64,000 nucleotides of DNA from Thermomicrobiales bacterium (GCA_030447415.1 JAUJOZ010000016.1:35938-99937), one strand, 5' to 3'. Shown: positions 7,058 to 17,269, counted from the first letter of the stretch. The notes: a model not told the origin generated them from the letters alone. Program-made: numbers and translations.

Positions 7058-9570
7058 CTAGGACGGTTTGGAGCCGTTGGCGCCGGTCAACTCCAGACCA
7101 TGCCCATTCAAGCCGGGCAAAGCGTCGTCAGCCTCGTCCTTCTTTTCGACGATCGTCATCGTGACGACCTGCTCTGCGGGCGCCATGCGCATCAGCGTGA
7201 CGCCCTGCGTCGCCCGGCCGATGCACGGTATCTGAGCGGCCGGGATACGGATGACAATGCCGGCGGTGTTCATCATCATCACCGCCTGCTCGGAGTTGAC
7301 CATGCCGGCGGCGACGATCGGACCGGTGCGCTCGGTCAGCTTCATCGCCGTCACGCCCTTGCCGCCACGGCCCTGGACGGGGTATTGGTCGGTCTGGGTT
7401 CGCTTGCCGAGTCCCTTGGCGGCGACGATGAAGAGGTCGTGCTCGGGGATCACCACCTCGAACGCGATCACCCGATCCTTTGGCGCGAGCCGGATGCCGC
7501 TGACGCCGGCCGCCGGCCGCCCCATCGCCCGAGCGTCGGTCTCATGGAAGCGAATTGCCTGCCCGCCCTGCGTGACGAGGACGACGTCGTCACGTCCACT
7601 GGTCATCCGAACCCACGCCAGCTCGTCACCGGGCTCGAGGCCGATGGCGATGAGCCCGCTGGAGCGGACCGACTGGAACTGGTCCAGGTTCACCCGCTTC
7701 ACCCGACCAAGTCGGGTGGTGAAGAACAGGTAGTTGGCCGACGAGAAGTCTTTGACCCGGAGCATGGTCGTGACGGTCTCGTCCGGCTGGATGTTCATCA
7801 GGTTGACGATGGGCACACCCTTGGCCGTCCGTCCGGCGTCCGGCAGCTCGTGCACTTTGAGCTGATAGACCTTGCCGCGGTTGGTGAAGACCAGGAGTGA
7901 GTCCATCGTGTTGGCGGCGAGAATGTGCTGAACCGCGTCCTCATCGCGCATCGTCACGCCGGTGATGCCCTTGCCGCCTCGATGCTGCGTCCGGTAGACA
8001 CCATCGGCGATCCGCTTGACGTAACCCCGCGAGGTCAACGTCACCAGAACGTCGACCTCCGGGATGAGGTCCTCCTCGCTCAACGCCCCCGAGATGTCCT
8101 GGATGCGGGTGCGCCGCTCATCGCCGTACTTTTCCTTGAGGGCCGCCATGTCTTCGCGCACGAGGCCGAGGATCAGCTTCGGATCGGCGATCAGGGTCTC
8201 CAGCCGCTTGATCTCCTGACGGACCTCCTTCAGCTCGTCCTCGATCTTCTTCCGTTCCAGCGCCGCCAGCCGGGCGAGCCGCATGTCGAGGATCGCGTTC
8301 GCCTGGATCTCCGAGAGGCGGAACTCCTTGATCAGATTCTGCCGTGCGGTCTCGGTCGTGCGCGACCGTCGGATCGTGGCGATGACGGCGTCGATCTGAT
8401 CGAGCGCGATCTTGAGCCCTTCAAGGACGTGGGCGCGACGGAGGGCCCGGTCCAGCTCGAAGGCGGTCCGTCGGGTCAGCACCTCCTGCCGATGCGCGAT
8501 GTATTCCTGCAGCGCCCGCTTGAGGGTGAGGACGCGCGGCTGGGTGCCGGCCTCGACCAGGGCAAGCATGTTGACGCCAAACGTCTGCTGCAACGCGGTG
8601 TGCTTGAACAGGTTGTTCAACACCTTCATCGGCTGCGCATCGCGCTTCAGCTCGATCACCGCCCGCATCCCGGAGCGGTCCGACTCGTCGCGCAGGTCGC
8701 TGATGCCGTCGAGCTTGCCGTCCTTGACCAGCTCGGCGATGCGCTCGAGAAGCGCCGCCTTGTTGACCTGGTAGGGAGTTCGGTGACGACGATCTGGTAA
8801 CGGTTGCCGCGTTGGGCCTCCTCGACGAACGCCTTGGCGCGGATGACGACTCGGCCGCGGCCGGTCGCGTAGGCCGCCTTGATCCCTTCTCGACCGAGAA
8901 TCGTTCCGCCCGTCGGGAAGTCGGGCCCGTGGACGATCTCCATCAGGTCCTCGACGTTCGCCTCCGGATGATCGATGAGGTGGACGATCGCGTCGCAGAT
9001 CTCGTTGAGATTGTGCGGCGGGATATTCGTCGCCATGCCGACGGCGATGCCGGCACTGCCGTTGAGGAGCAGGTTCGGCAACCGGGCCGGGAGGACGAGT
9101 GGCTCCCGGCCTGAGGCATCGTAGTTCGGCCTGAACTCGACGGTGTTCTTGTCGATGTCGGCCAGGAGTTCGTCGGCGATTGACGCCAGGCGGGCCTCGG
9201 TGTATCGCATCGCCGCGGCACCGTCGCCATCGACCGATCCGAAGTTTCCCTGACCGTCGACGAGCGGATGGCGCAGGTTGAAGTCCTGGGCCATGCGCAC
9301 GAGGGTGTCGTAGACCGCGGTGTCGCCGTGGGGGTGGTAGCTCTTGAGGACCTCACCGACGATGCCAGCGCTCTTGCGGTATCGCGTGTTACTGCGGAGA
9401 CCCATCTCCTGCATCGCGTAGAGGACGCGGCGATGGACCGGCTTGAGGCCGTCACGAGCGTCCGGCAGGGCGCGCTGGACGATCACACTCATCGCGTAGT
9501 CGAGATACGACTGGCGCATCTCGCTTTCGATGCTGGCCAGCCGAACGTTCCCGATCTCCACGCCAAACAA
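7058..9570 (-). CDS. gyrA: DNA gyrase subunit A, interrupted by one frameshift
   Basis: GyrA cuts and rejoins DNA to introduce negative supercoils. The N-terminal frame (9570 down to about 8776) carries [11 protein letters not shown], the quinolone-region motif [11 protein letters not shown] and the catalytic RYTEARLA Tyr. It stays in register to VVTELP. The C-terminal frame continues with the expected [12 protein letters not shown] and runs to 7058. It contains the GyrA-box-like HRGGKG and a second GRGGKG, which favour GyrA over ParC. The break is at about 8771-8776, where CTC-CC-TAC replaces the expected CTC-CCN-TAC: one base is missing in a C-run. Restored, the protein is about 838 residues, normal for GyrA. 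Being essential, it is more likely a sequence error than a dead gene. Start: the TTG at 9570 touches AAAGGGG, so the GTG at 9561 is better spaced. Confidence 0.92.
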
Positions 9571-9612
9571 CCCCTTTACGACGAAAGCTAGGGTGTGCCA
9601 CAGACAGACATA

Positions 9613-9641
9613 AGTATACCAGTTTCGCCCGGTGTTGGCGA
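9613..9641 (-). promoter_or_regulatory. Promoter of gyrA
   Basis: The minus strand reads TCGCCA, a 17-base spacer, then TATACT, with TGG directly before the -10 (extended -10). It lies about 43 bases upstream of the gyrA start. Confidence 0.55.
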
Positions 9642-9794
9642 CCCGGCACCGCGTACGGACGCGGAAAAGTCCGCCCTGCCGAGCATCGAATGCAGCGAAA
9701 TAGAGGTCCCGAGCGGAGCACCATTTGGGTGTTGAGGGGCTGCGTCGTAACAGGTGACATGATCGACCTAGGCCGCTCGCGAAGGTTAAGTGGC

Positions 9795-9823
9795 GACGCG
9801 CCCGTTTAATCGACGGGCGCGTC
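9795..9823 (-). terminator. Terminator of the inositol-phosphate synthase gene
   Basis: A perfect 11-bp stem (9795-9805 with 9813-9823) with the loop TTAATCG lies 32 bases after the minus-strand stop at 9855. Confidence 0.75.
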
Positions 9824-9854
9824 AGAGAGTATCGAGCCGGGGGGTCAGCGGGGC

Positions 9855-11039
9855 TCAGTCGCCGGCCGTTCGGGCCTCCGTCTCTAAGGCAGCCGCGGCG
9901 TCTGCTACCGGCCTTCGCCGGTAGACCTGGGCGAATTCCTCGACCCGGTCGCGCGCAACGTCATCGTGGTACTGCTCCGGCGGGGACTTCATGAAGTAGG
10001 CCGCCGGCGGCAGCAGGGCACCTCCCACGCCGTGATCGAGCGCCAGCCGAGCGCAGCGGACGGCGTCGATGACAACGCCGGCGGAGTTCGGGGAATCCCA
10101 CACTTCCAGCTTGAGCTCGAGGTTGAGAGGCACGTCGCCGAAAGTCGTGCCCTCCATCCGGATGTGACACCACTTGCGGTCCCGGAGCCAGGGCACGTAG
10201 TCGGAGGGGCCGACGTGGACGTCGGCGGACGGAAGGAGGTAGTCGATCTGGGACGTGACGGCGTTCGTCTTCGAGACCTTCTTGGAGTCGAGGCGCTCGC
10301 GCTCAAGCATGTTAAGGAAGTCGGTGTTGCCGCCGAAGTTCAGCTGATAGGTGCGGTCGACGCGGACGCCGCGGTCGGCGAAGAGGCGGGCGAGCACGCG
10401 GTGGGTAATGGTCGCGCCGAGCTGACTCTTGATGTCGTCGCCGATGATAGGGAGACCCTTGTCGAGGAAGCGCTTCTGCCAGTACTCCTCGCGGGCGATG
10501 AAGACAGGGATGCAGTTGACGAAGGCACATCCCGCTTCCAGGATCTGCTCGACGTACCACTTGGTTGCCATCTCGGCACCGACCGGGAGGTAGGAGACGA
10601 CGACGTCCGTTTGCGTGTCGCGGAGGATGCTGACGATGTCCGCGGTGGGACCAGGCGCCTTAGTAATGACCTGGGAAAGGTACTTGCCGAGGCCGTCGTG
10701 CGTCATGCCACGGTGGACGGGGATGCCGAGGAACGGAACATCGGCGAACTTGATGGTGTTGTTGGGCTCGGCCAGGATCGCCTCGCTCAGGTCCTTGCCG
10801 ACCTTATTGGCGTCGATGTCGAAGGCGGCGCTGAACTCGATATCGCCGACGTGATAGCCGCCGAGGTTGACGTGCATTAGGCCGGGAACGAAGTCGTCTT
10901 CAGGCGCGGTGCGGTAGTAGTGGACGCCCTGCACGAGCGATGAAGCGCAATTACCGACGCCGATGATCGCGACGCGAATCTTGTCGGAGCGGCGGCGGTC
11001 CGCCGGGACCGAGCCGTTCGCAGCGTCGTTGGTCTCCAT
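9855..11039 (-). CDS. ino1: myo-Inositol-1-phosphate synthase (actinobacterial type)
   Basis: Ino1 makes inositol-1-phosphate from glucose-6-phosphate with NAD, the first step to inositol lipids or compatible solutes. It has the N-terminal NAD-binding motif [16 protein letters not shown], a central [18 protein letters not shown] and the catalytic-domain motif [11 protein letters not shown]. The 394 residues from the ATG at 11039 fit the family. AGAGAGG lies nine bases upstream of this ATG. The same frame, however, continues without a stop through a further 117 codons that encode an HTH domain (11040-11390), so the product may be a fusion. A terminator follows. Confidence 0.9.
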   Translation of the reverse strand: METNDAANGSVPADRRRSDKIRVAIIGVGNCASSLVQGVHYYRTAPEDDFVPGLMHVNLGGYHVGDIEFSAAFDIDANKVGKDLSEAILAEPNNTIKFADVPFLGIPVHRGMTHDGLGKYLSQVITKAPGPTADIVSILRDTQTDVVVSYLPVGAEMATKWYVEQILEAGCAFVNCIPVFIAREEYWQKRFLDKGLPIIGDDIKSQLGATITHRVLARLFADRGVRVDRTYQLNFGGNTDFLNMLERERLDSKKVSKTNAVTSQIDYLLPSADVHVGPSDYVPWLRDRKWCHIRMEGTTFGDVPLNLELKLEVWDSPNSAGVVIDAVRCARLALDHGVGGALLPPAAYFMKSPPEQYHDDVARDRVEEFAQVYRRRPVADAAAALETEARTAGD

Positions 11040-11390
11040 CCGGGTCATCCTCTCTACATGGCTTGGGTGCCGTACGGTCGCATCGCCTCGCACCGAGGTT
11101 TTCGACGGACGGCCCGGCCGCGGGGCGTCAAACGGCAGGCCGCCCGCCGCGGCGCCGAGCCTTGGTTGAAGGCGCTCTGCCCCGGTCCGGACCGAGGCGA
11201 CGGCGAACTCGGCGATCGAGCCCGGCTCAGCGCCGAGGGCCGCCGCCACCGCCTGCATCGTGGTGCGGTTGACACGAGTGGCGCGGCCGCTCTCGATGCG
11301 GCTCACCGTCCAGCGCGCCACGCCGGCCAGCTCGGCCAATTGGCGGTAGCTCAAGCCTCGGTGCTCGCGCCATTCGCGCAGCGTTCTCAA
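11040..11390 (-). CDS. XRE/Cro-type HTH domain in frame with, and upstream of, ino1
   Basis: From the TTG at 11390 (GGAGG eight bases upstream), the frame encodes [20 protein letters not shown] and [17 protein letters not shown], a clear Cro/CI helix-turn-helix of about 65 residues. A Pro/Arg/Gly-rich linker of about 50 residues then runs without a stop into Ino1. Either an HTH-Ino1 fusion protein is made, or two products arise from one frame through internal initiation at 11039. A lost stop or frameshift in the linker is also possible. If the HTH is real it could autoregulate ino1, because a promoter lies just before it. Confidence 0.55.
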
Positions 11391-11415
11391 GGGCGTGTCC
11401 TCCCATTGGCCCGAC

Positions 11416-11444
11416 AACTTAGCACAGGCCTAACATTGGTGCAA
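11416..11444 (-). promoter_or_regulatory. Promoter of the HTH-ino1 unit
   Basis: The minus strand reads TTGCAC, a 17-base spacer, then TAAGTT with TGC before the -10. It lies 26 bases upstream of the TTG start at 11390. The rest of the interval to 11760 holds no gene I can support. Confidence 0.5.
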
Positions 11445-11760
11445 CGATCTTCGCCCTGCGGGCAACCGCGAGGACGTGCCAATATTGGGCCAAAGGAGCC
11501 ACGAGGCGGGGTTCAGCCGACCGTCCGCTTGCTGGACGGCAGGGGGTGCGTCGACTGCCGCCGGCTCAGGGGGGACGAAGTGCGCCGCGTAACCGCTGCG
11601 TCAGCCGTGGACTGATGACGGCAGGCGGGGCGGTTGGCGGCTGCATCGCGCGCTCTGCATGCCTTGCGGTCGCTCCTAGCGTGGCGGCCGGTTGGAACGT
11701 CGAGGACGGTCGGCGCCGGGGGCGGACAGCGGCCGCCGGGGAGGAAGCGCGGTGGTCAGG

Positions 11761-11791
11761 GACAGGGGCAACCCGTCGAGTCGCCCCTGTC
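11761..11791 (-). terminator. Terminator of the PspA/SPFH operon
   Basis: A perfect 9-bp stem (11761-11769 with 11783-11791) with a 13-nt loop lies 34 bases beyond the stop of the last operon gene. Confidence 0.6.
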
Positions 11792-11824
11792 TCCGCGGCG
11801 GCTGCCCAGATTGCGGTGATTCGC

Positions 11825-12901
11825 TTATGAGGATGCCATGGCGGTGCCGCAGTTGGTGCAGAACTTGGCGCCCGGCGGGTTCTGTGTCCCGCACTTCGGG
11901 CAGGCAATCGGCTCGGTTTGCAGCTGGGTCCCGCAGTTCGGGCAAAACTTCGATCCGGCTGGAATGTCGGCCTGGCAGTTGGGGCACGTGATCATCGCGG
12001 GGCCTGGCGCGGACGTAGCCGGTTGCCCAGGAGCTGAGGCCTGCTGGGGCGCGTATGCGTCGCGCATCGCCTGGGTCATCGCCTGGCCCAAGCCAATGCC
12101 AGCGCCGAGGCCGACGCCAGTGGCCGCCGCGTCGCCGGCGCCCCCAGGGTTGTTGGCCGCGTCGCCGATCGCCTGGGCGGTTCTGAACTGGGTATAGGTC
12201 CGCATGTCGCCCAGTGCGCCCATGGCCGAGCGCTCGTCGATCCGCCGCTGGACCTCTTCCGGCGGGGTGACGGCCGAGATCTGGAACGACGTGAGCTCCA
12301 AGCCGAGTCGTTGGAAATCGTCCCCGAGCGCATGGCGCGCCGTATCGGCCAGTTCGCGCGTCATCCGTTGCAGGTCGAGAATCGAGGTTTGGGTTTCCCC
12401 AAGGAGATCGTTGAACTCGTTGACGACGATGCTCCGCAGGTACTCGTCGATAGCGCCGGTGGTGTAGGCGCCTCGACTTCCGACGATCTGATTGACGAAC
12501 AGTTGCGGATCGGCGACTCGCATGGAGTAGGTGCCGAAGGTGCGCAACCGGACCATCCCGAGCTCGCTGTCCCGGTAGACGAGTGGCTGCGGGGTGCCCC
12601 ACTTCATGTCGGTCAACTCGCGCATGGAGACGAAGTAGACCTCGGCCCGAAATGGGGAGTCCCCGCCAAACGGGAGTCCGAGCAATCCGGTGAGCAGCGG
12701 GATGTTGTTGGTAGACAAGGTGTGACGACCAGGGCCGAAGATATCCAGCGCCTTTCCGTCCCGGAAGAAGACCGCCCGCTGGCTTTCCCGCACCACGAGC
12801 TGGGACCCGAGGCGAAACTCTCCCGAGCCCACTTCCGGTTCCCGGTGGACGATTTCGTCCGCGTACTCGTCCGGGTGCTCGATCAGGTCCAGGATCGCCA
12901 T
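11825..12901 (-). CDS. SPFH-domain protein with C-terminal double zinc ribbon (YdjI-like)
   Basis: 358 residues. An SPFH/stomatin-like core spans about 30-240 (RAVFFRDGKALDIFGPGRHT, then the YFVSMRELTDMKWGTP segment). An Ala/Gly/Gln-rich linker follows, then two zinc ribbons, CPNC...CPNC and CPKC...CTNC, at the end. This matches B. subtilis YdjI, a flotillin-like scaffold that works with a PspA homologue on stressed membranes. It is the last gene of a minus-strand cluster with pspA and two accessory genes. A stem-loop-forming intergenic segment separates it from pspA. Confidence 0.85.
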   Translation of the reverse strand: MAILDLIEHPDEYADEIVHREPEVGSGEFRLGSQLVVRESQRAVFFRDGKALDIFGPGRHTLSTNNIPLLTGLLGLPFGGDSPFRAEVYFVSMRELTDMKWGTPQPLVYRDSELGMVRLRTFGTYSMRVADPQLFVNQIVGSRGAYTTGAIDEYLRSIVVNEFNDLLGETQTSILDLQRMTRELADTARHALGDDFQRLGLELTSFQISAVTPPEEVQRRIDERSAMGALGDMRTYTQFRTAQAIGDAANNPGGAGDAAATGVGLGAGIGLGQAMTQAMRDAYAPQQASAPGQPATSAPGPAMITCPNCQADIPAGSKFCPNCGTQLQTEPIACPKCGTQNPPGAKFCTNCGTAMASS

Positions 12902-12920
12902 GCGTGACCTTCCTTTCGGC

Positions 12921-12998
12921 GTGCTGAGTGCCGAGTTACGTCCGGGGCGCTGGGCAGGTCGCAGCTACCGGGATGGCCCTGCTCTCGGCACTCGGCAC
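12921..12998 (-). other. Long inverted repeat between pspA and the SPFH gene
   Basis: Two 15-base arms (12921-12935 and 12984-12998) pair at 14 of 15 positions around a 48-base loop. The arm nearest pspA touches its stop codon. It could stabilise or partly terminate the transcript between the two genes. Confidence 0.4.
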
Positions 12999-13753
12999 TA
13001 GGTTGGGCTGGAGCTTTCCGATACGGGTTGCTCGGGCGTGACCGTGGCGTCGCCGGTGCCGAGGGCGGTGGCCGGGCGCTCGGCAGGCAGCGCCACCGGT
13101 GCGGCCCCGGTCCTCAGTGCCTCGAGCTCGGCCTCGATGTCCGCGTCCATGTCCAACTCTCGGAACTGAGCGTCGAAGCTCTCATCCTCCAGCTCGGTGA
13201 CTGCCGCGGCCCGCGCCTCCGCGCCTCGGATGCGACGCTCCATCCGGTTCAGCTCGGTCGTCGGGTCGAGGGGAGAGAACGATGCCACCGACTGCGACAC
13301 CTGCTGCTGGGCCCGTGCTCGCCGCTGCCGCGCGATCATTGCGTCGCGCTGGCTGAGTGTCGCCTGGTATTTGCTTTCCAGCTGACGGAGCTGCGTCTTG
13401 AGCTTCTCGACCATGCCCTGCTGCGCCTGGAGCTGCTGGGCGTAGACCTGGGCGTTCTCATCGTTGTCGCGCTTTCGCCGAAGCGCCTCGCGGGCCAGAT
13501 CGTCCTTGCCGGCCTGGACGGCCCGTTGTGCTTTCTGCGCCCACTCCATGGCCAACTGGCGCGTTTCCTCGAGATCGGCTTCGAGCTCCTTCTCCTGCGC
13601 GATCATCGCGGCGACCTGGGCACGGCCGCTCGTCATGTTGGCCTGCATGTCGCGCAGGATTTGGTCGAGCATCTTCTCTGGGTCCTCAGCCCGATCCATC
13701 ACGTCGTTGAGGTTCGCGCTGATCAGGCGCCCAAGTCGATCTATGATGCCCAT
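12998..13753 (-). CDS. pspA: PspA/IM30-family membrane-stress protein
   Basis: 251 residues, almost entirely coiled coil: MGIIDRLGRLISANLNDVMD, then RAEDPEKMLDQILRDMQANM, the hallmark N-terminal amphipathic helix and helix 1. A Gln/Arg-rich helical body continues to about 200, followed by a Pro/Ala tail. PspA-family proteins form ESCRT-III-like assemblies that bind and repair damaged inner membrane. The third gene of a four-gene minus-strand unit. Confidence 0.92.
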   Translation of the reverse strand: MGIIDRLGRLISANLNDVMDRAEDPEKMLDQILRDMQANMTSGRAQVAAMIAQEKELEADLEETRQLAMEWAQKAQRAVQAGKDDLAREALRRKRDNDENAQVYAQQLQAQQGMVEKLKTQLRQLESKYQATLSQRDAMIARQRRARAQQQVSQSVASFSPLDPTTELNRMERRIRGAEARAAAVTELEDESFDAQFRELDMDADIEAELEALRTGAAPVALPAERPATALGTGDATVTPEQPVSESSSPT

Positions 13754-13838
13754 TGTTCGCTGTCCTCCTTCGATAGGGGAGACGGCCGTCCTTCGAGAGG
13801 CCGGGGGCGTCGAACGTCCCCGGTGCCGAGCTGGCTAG

Positions 13839-14870
13839 CTAGTTGATCCGCGGGCTCGGGCGCCCGAAAATCTCGACGTCGTCGGGGTGAACCTCCTTGC
13901 CGGCGAGCACTAAATGCTCTCCACCCCAATCAAGGACGACCCCGCGCAAGGCCGGATCGTTCACGCCGGCGAGGAGCGTGAACTGGAGACCCCGTCGCTC
14001 CGACTTCCCGCCGACCCCAATCACCTGGCTGTCGCCCGAACCGGTCGCTTGGGCAGCATACGCCGTGCCGGCGATCATGGTTTCACCGCTTCCGGGAGGT
14101 GGCCCCTCCACCGGCGACATGAGCGCGAGCGTTCCCCCGGCCTGCTTCGGAGCAAGCAACCACTGCTCCGTCGTCCCTCCGGTCAGTCGGAACAGCCGGA
14201 ACGACGAGTCGCCGGCGTCGACCTCAATCCGCGAATCGACCAGAAAGTCGTCGCCAAGGATGGCGAGGGCATCTCCCTCATGGAGGTCGTACACGGGTGC
14301 TCGTGGCTCGCCGCTGGGCAGCTCCAGGACGCGGAGTATGCTATGCCGCGGCGCAGGCTTACCGGTTTCGACGACCTGCGACCGGAGGTCGAGGCGGGCG
14401 AGGATCGTCCGCACCGCCGACGTCCCGGCGCGGGCGGGCGCGGCGAGATCCCCACCTGAGGCGAGCGCACCTTCGAGCTCCCTGATTGGCTGGTCCAGCT
14501 CTTGGACGCCGGAGAGCAACCCCTCGTCGAATTGCCGCAGTTGATCGAGCGCTCCCTCGTCGACGTCGCGGTCGCCCATGAGCCCGCCGTAGCCATAGGT
14601 CGCCGTTCGCACGCGGTCGATCAGATGCCGGAGCGTTCGCGAGAATTCATCGACCGGCCCGACGTCCATGATCCGCCGCTGCGCGGCGAGGTCCCGCGCC
14701 ACCCGATCGACGCGCTCAGCCTGTGCGGCGAACGCGGTGGCGACGTGCTCGCGCACCCGACGGTCGGCGTCACGGCGATCCTCCTTCGCGCGGTACCCCC
14801 GGTACCCGGGGACCCGGTCGAGCAGGTCCCCGACGCGACGTTCCAGATCTTCACCGGAGCCCGCTGCCAT
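13839..14870 (-). CDS. Unknown protein of the PspA/SPFH operon
   Basis: 343 residues, soluble in appearance. The first ~80 residues are Arg/Asp/Ala-rich and helical. A helical middle (about 85-150) is followed by a C-terminal half rich in beta-like segments (VYDLHEGDALAILGDDFLVD, GLQFTLLAGVNDPALRG). No motif lets me name it. It occupies the place of an accessory gene in PspA-SPFH clusters such as B. subtilis ydjFGHI, which suggests a role in the same membrane-stress complex. Confidence 0.65.
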   Translation of the reverse strand: MAAGSGEDLERRVGDLLDRVPGYRGYRAKEDRRDADRRVREHVATAFAAQAERVDRVARDLAAQRRIMDVGPVDEFSRTLRHLIDRVRTATYGYGGLMGDRDVDEGALDQLRQFDEGLLSGVQELDQPIRELEGALASGGDLAAPARAGTSAVRTILARLDLRSQVVETGKPAPRHSILRVLELPSGEPRAPVYDLHEGDALAILGDDFLVDSRIEVDAGDSSFRLFRLTGGTTEQWLLAPKQAGGTLALMSPVEGPPPGSGETMIAGTAYAAQATGSGDSQVIGVGGKSERRGLQFTLLAGVNDPALRGVVLDWGGEHLVLAGKEVHPDDVEIFGRPSPRIN

Positions 14871-14897
14871 GACACCTCCTGACGCGAAGCGGTCGAT

Positions 14898-15425
14898 TCA
14901 ACCTTGAAGAAAGATTTCCGCCCCGCAGTAAGGGCATTTGATGAGCCCCTTGCCGGCCAACTCGACCTGCCCGCCACAGTTCGGGCAGTTCTGTTGACCT
15001 TGGAGCTTGGACGCTTCCACGGAGTAGAGGGTTCCTTTGCTCCAGTCGACGTAGCCGCTGAAGAGGCCGCGGCCGACGAGATCGTAGAGATCGTTCTGAA
15101 CCTTGTCCCGGCTGGAGTTCAGCTCCAGTACCAGATCGGGGATCGCTACCTGGCCGCGCGTCGAGACGATATCGAGGAGGCGTCGTTGCTCCTGGACCCG
15201 CGCGAGCTCCCGAGCCTCCGCGCGGCCGCGGACGAGGAAATACGCTCCGCCGCCGAGCAGAGGCAGCACCACGGCGCCGAAGAGGAGGGTGAAGCCGAGT
15301 GCCGCGCCGCTACCGCGCGCCGTGCCTTCCCGCACGCCGAACGCTAGCCAAGCCAGGATACCGGCCCCGAGCACCACGCCCGCCGCCAGCAACGCTACGC
15401 CGATCACTCGTCCGGAGGCTGCCAT
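14898..15425 (-). CDS. Two-TM membrane protein with winged-helix-like segment and zinc ribbon
   Basis: 175 residues. Two transmembrane helices (VIGVALLAAGVVLGAGILAW and ALGFTLLFGAVVLPLLGGGA) are followed by a segment resembling a winged helix (LLDIVSTRGQVAIPDLVLEL...VQNDLYDLVGRGLFSG). A C-terminal zinc ribbon CPNCGG...CPYCGA ends the protein. Membrane zinc-ribbon proteins of this kind accompany PspA/SPFH genes (compare YdjG of Bacillus). First gene of the four-gene unit; no clear ribosome site precedes its ATG. Confidence 0.7.
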   Translation of the reverse strand: MAASGRVIGVALLAAGVVLGAGILAWLAFGVREGTARGSGAALGFTLLFGAVVLPLLGGGAYFLVRGRAEARELARVQEQRRLLDIVSTRGQVAIPDLVLELNSSRDKVQNDLYDLVGRGLFSGYVDWSKGTLYSVEASKLQGQQNCPNCGGQVELAGKGLIKCPYCGAEIFLQG

Positions 15426-15600
15426 CGCTGCTCACTGCTACGTCCCAGGGAACACCGCCCCGGCGGACCAGGGTGCACCACGCAACTCGCTGGTGCTGTC
15501 CTCCGTTTGCCCTGTGCACGCAACATGCCACGTCGTGGACTCTAGGAACGCCCCATGGGTTGGTTCATACGCTGGTGCGGTTTGGGGGGGCAAGCGGGGT

Positions 15601-16080
15601 TTACAAGCCGGACGGCGCGGGCACCAGGGCGAACATGAATTCTCCTCGGCATGCCAGTTCGCCGTCGACGGTCGCTTCGCCGGACCCGGTCCCGATGCTC
15701 CGTCGCACCTGGCCGAGTTGAACAGACAGCCGGAGAGTGTCACCCGGCTTGACCTGGCGCTTGAGGCGGACGTTGTCAATGCCGGCGAAGAGGGCGAGCT
15801 TGCCTCGGTACTCGTCGCTGGCCAGCAGGGCGACGGCGCCGACCTGGGCAAGGGCCTCGATGATCAGGACGCCGGGCATCACTGGATACCCTGGGAAGTG
15901 CCCCTGGAAGAAAGCCTCACCCATCGAGACGTTCTTGATCCCGACCGCCCGCTGTCCTGGTTCCAACTCAACGATCCGGTCCACCAAGAGGAATGGGTAG
16001 CGGTGGGGAATGATTTCCTGAATCTCGAGAGCGCCGAGTGAGCGCGCCTGTGGCTCGCTTGCTTGCTTCGACTCGACCAC
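15601..16080 (-). CDS. fabZ: 3-Hydroxyacyl-ACP dehydratase
   Basis: FabZ removes water from 3-hydroxyacyl-ACP in fatty-acid elongation. The 159 residues from the GTG at 16080 (CCAGGAG six bases upstream) match the family length. The longer upstream frame is not credible. Signatures: [37 protein letters not shown] with the catalytic His and, further on, Glu, and [17 protein letters not shown]. It is divergent from gpsA with its own promoter; both genes feed membrane lipid synthesis. Confidence 0.93.
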   Translation of the reverse strand: MVESKQASEPQARSLGALEIQEIIPHRYPFLLVDRIVELEPGQRAVGIKNVSMGEAFFQGHFPGYPVMPGVLIIEALAQVGAVALLASDEYRGKLALFAGIDNVRLKRQVKPGDTLRLSVQLGQVRRSIGTGSGEATVDGELACRGEFMFALVPAPSGL

Positions 16081-16152
16081 ATTCCGCTCCTGGTTCGGCT
16101 TCTCTGCGCCGCCCGATGCTGGATAATCGCCACCCGACGGCGGCGCGGCCCG

Positions 16153-16181
16153 AGTGTATTGGCGGGGCTGAGGAGTGTCAA
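16153..16181 (-). promoter_or_regulatory. Promoter of fabZ
   Basis: The minus strand reads TTGACA, 17 bases, TACACT, a near-consensus sigma-70-type promoter ending 73 bases before the fabZ start. Confidence 0.75.
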
Positions 16182-16201
16182 CGCCGCGGGCTGGAGGGGA
16201 C

Positions 16202-17257
16202 ATGCGGACACGTTCGCGGCGGCCGGAGCGCGTTGCGGTGGTTGGTTCTGGCGCCTGGGGCACGACGCTGGCCATCGTCGCGGCGCGCGCCGGGAACGAC
16301 GTCACGCTGTACGTGCGGGACCCACATCAGGCGGCGGCGATGGCGGGTGCCGGGTGCAACGACCGGTTCCTGCCCGGCGCCCTGTTCCCACCGCGGCTGC
16401 GAGTGACCTCGGAGCTTGGCGACGCCTGCCGCGACACCGCGCTGATCCTGCTGGTGGTGCCGAGCCAGACCATGCGGGCGAATGCCCGCGCCCTCACGCC
16501 GTTCGTCGGCGGCGCAGTGATCGTCAGCGCCGCCAAGGGGCTGGAGCGAGGCACGCTCAAGCGGATGACCGAGGTCGCGCGCGAGGAGCTCGACGCTGCC
16601 GGACGGGGGGGGCGGCCGGTCTGCGCCCTCTCCGGTCCAAACCTGGCGGTGGAGGTCGCGGCGGGGAAGCCGGCGACCACTGTGCTGGCCGGCACGGACC
16701 TCGCGGCGGCCGAGCTCGCCCGGGACCTCTTAATGGAGCCTCAATTCCGCTGCTACACCAACGAGGATGTGGTCGGCGTCGAGATGGGCGGGGCGCTGAA
16801 GAATATCATCGCGCTCGGCGCCGGCATCGGGGATGGTCTTGGCGCAGGGGACAACGCCAAAGCTGCCTTCCTGACGCGCGGCATCGCAGAGGTGGCTCGG
16901 CTCGGCATTTCCGCCGGCGCTGATCCACTGACCTTCGCCGGGCTGGCGGGTCTTGGCGACCTCGTCGCCACGTGCGCCAGCCCCTTGAGCCGCAACCGCT
17001 TCGTCGGCCAGGAACTGGCAAAGGGGCGGTCGCTGGCGGAGATTCAGGCGGGGATGACGCAGGTCGCGGAGGGAATCCCGACCGCGGAGGCGGCGCGCGC
17101 GCTCGGGCAACGCGAAGGCGTCGAGCTGCCGATCACCGAGCAGATGCACGCCGTCCTCTTCGAGGGCAAATCACCGATAGCGGCTATCGCCGACCTGATG
17201 CGCCGGGAGGCCAAACACGAACTGGCTGGGCTGCGGCGGATGGCTGACCGGGCCTGA
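16202..17257 (+). CDS. gpsA: Glycerol-3-phosphate dehydrogenase [NAD(P)+]
   Basis: GpsA reduces dihydroxyacetone phosphate to sn-glycerol-3-phosphate for phospholipids. The 351 residues start at the ATG at 16202, preceded by GGAGGGG; the upstream GTG at 16175 has no such site. N-terminal Rossmann motif [12 protein letters not shown], then [29 protein letters not shown], and the catalytic-domain [17 protein letters not shown] with Lys. Convergent with purA (12 bases apart). Confidence 0.95.
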   Translation: MRTRSRRPERVAVVGSGAWGTTLAIVAARAGNDVTLYVRDPHQAAAMAGAGCNDRFLPGALFPPRLRVTSELGDACRDTALILLVVPSQTMRANARALTPFVGGAVIVSAAKGLERGTLKRMTEVAREELDAAGRGGRPVCALSGPNLAVEVAAGKPATTVLAGTDLAAAELARDLLMEPQFRCYTNEDVVGVEMGGALKNIIALGAGIGDGLGAGDNAKAAFLTRGIAEVARLGISAGADPLTFAGLAGLGDLVATCASPLSRNRFVGQELAKGRSLAEIQAGMTQVAEGIPTAEAARALGQREGVELPITEQMHAVLFEGKSPIAAIADLMRREAKHELAGLRRMADRA

Positions 17258-17269
17258 GCGGCCTGGGTA

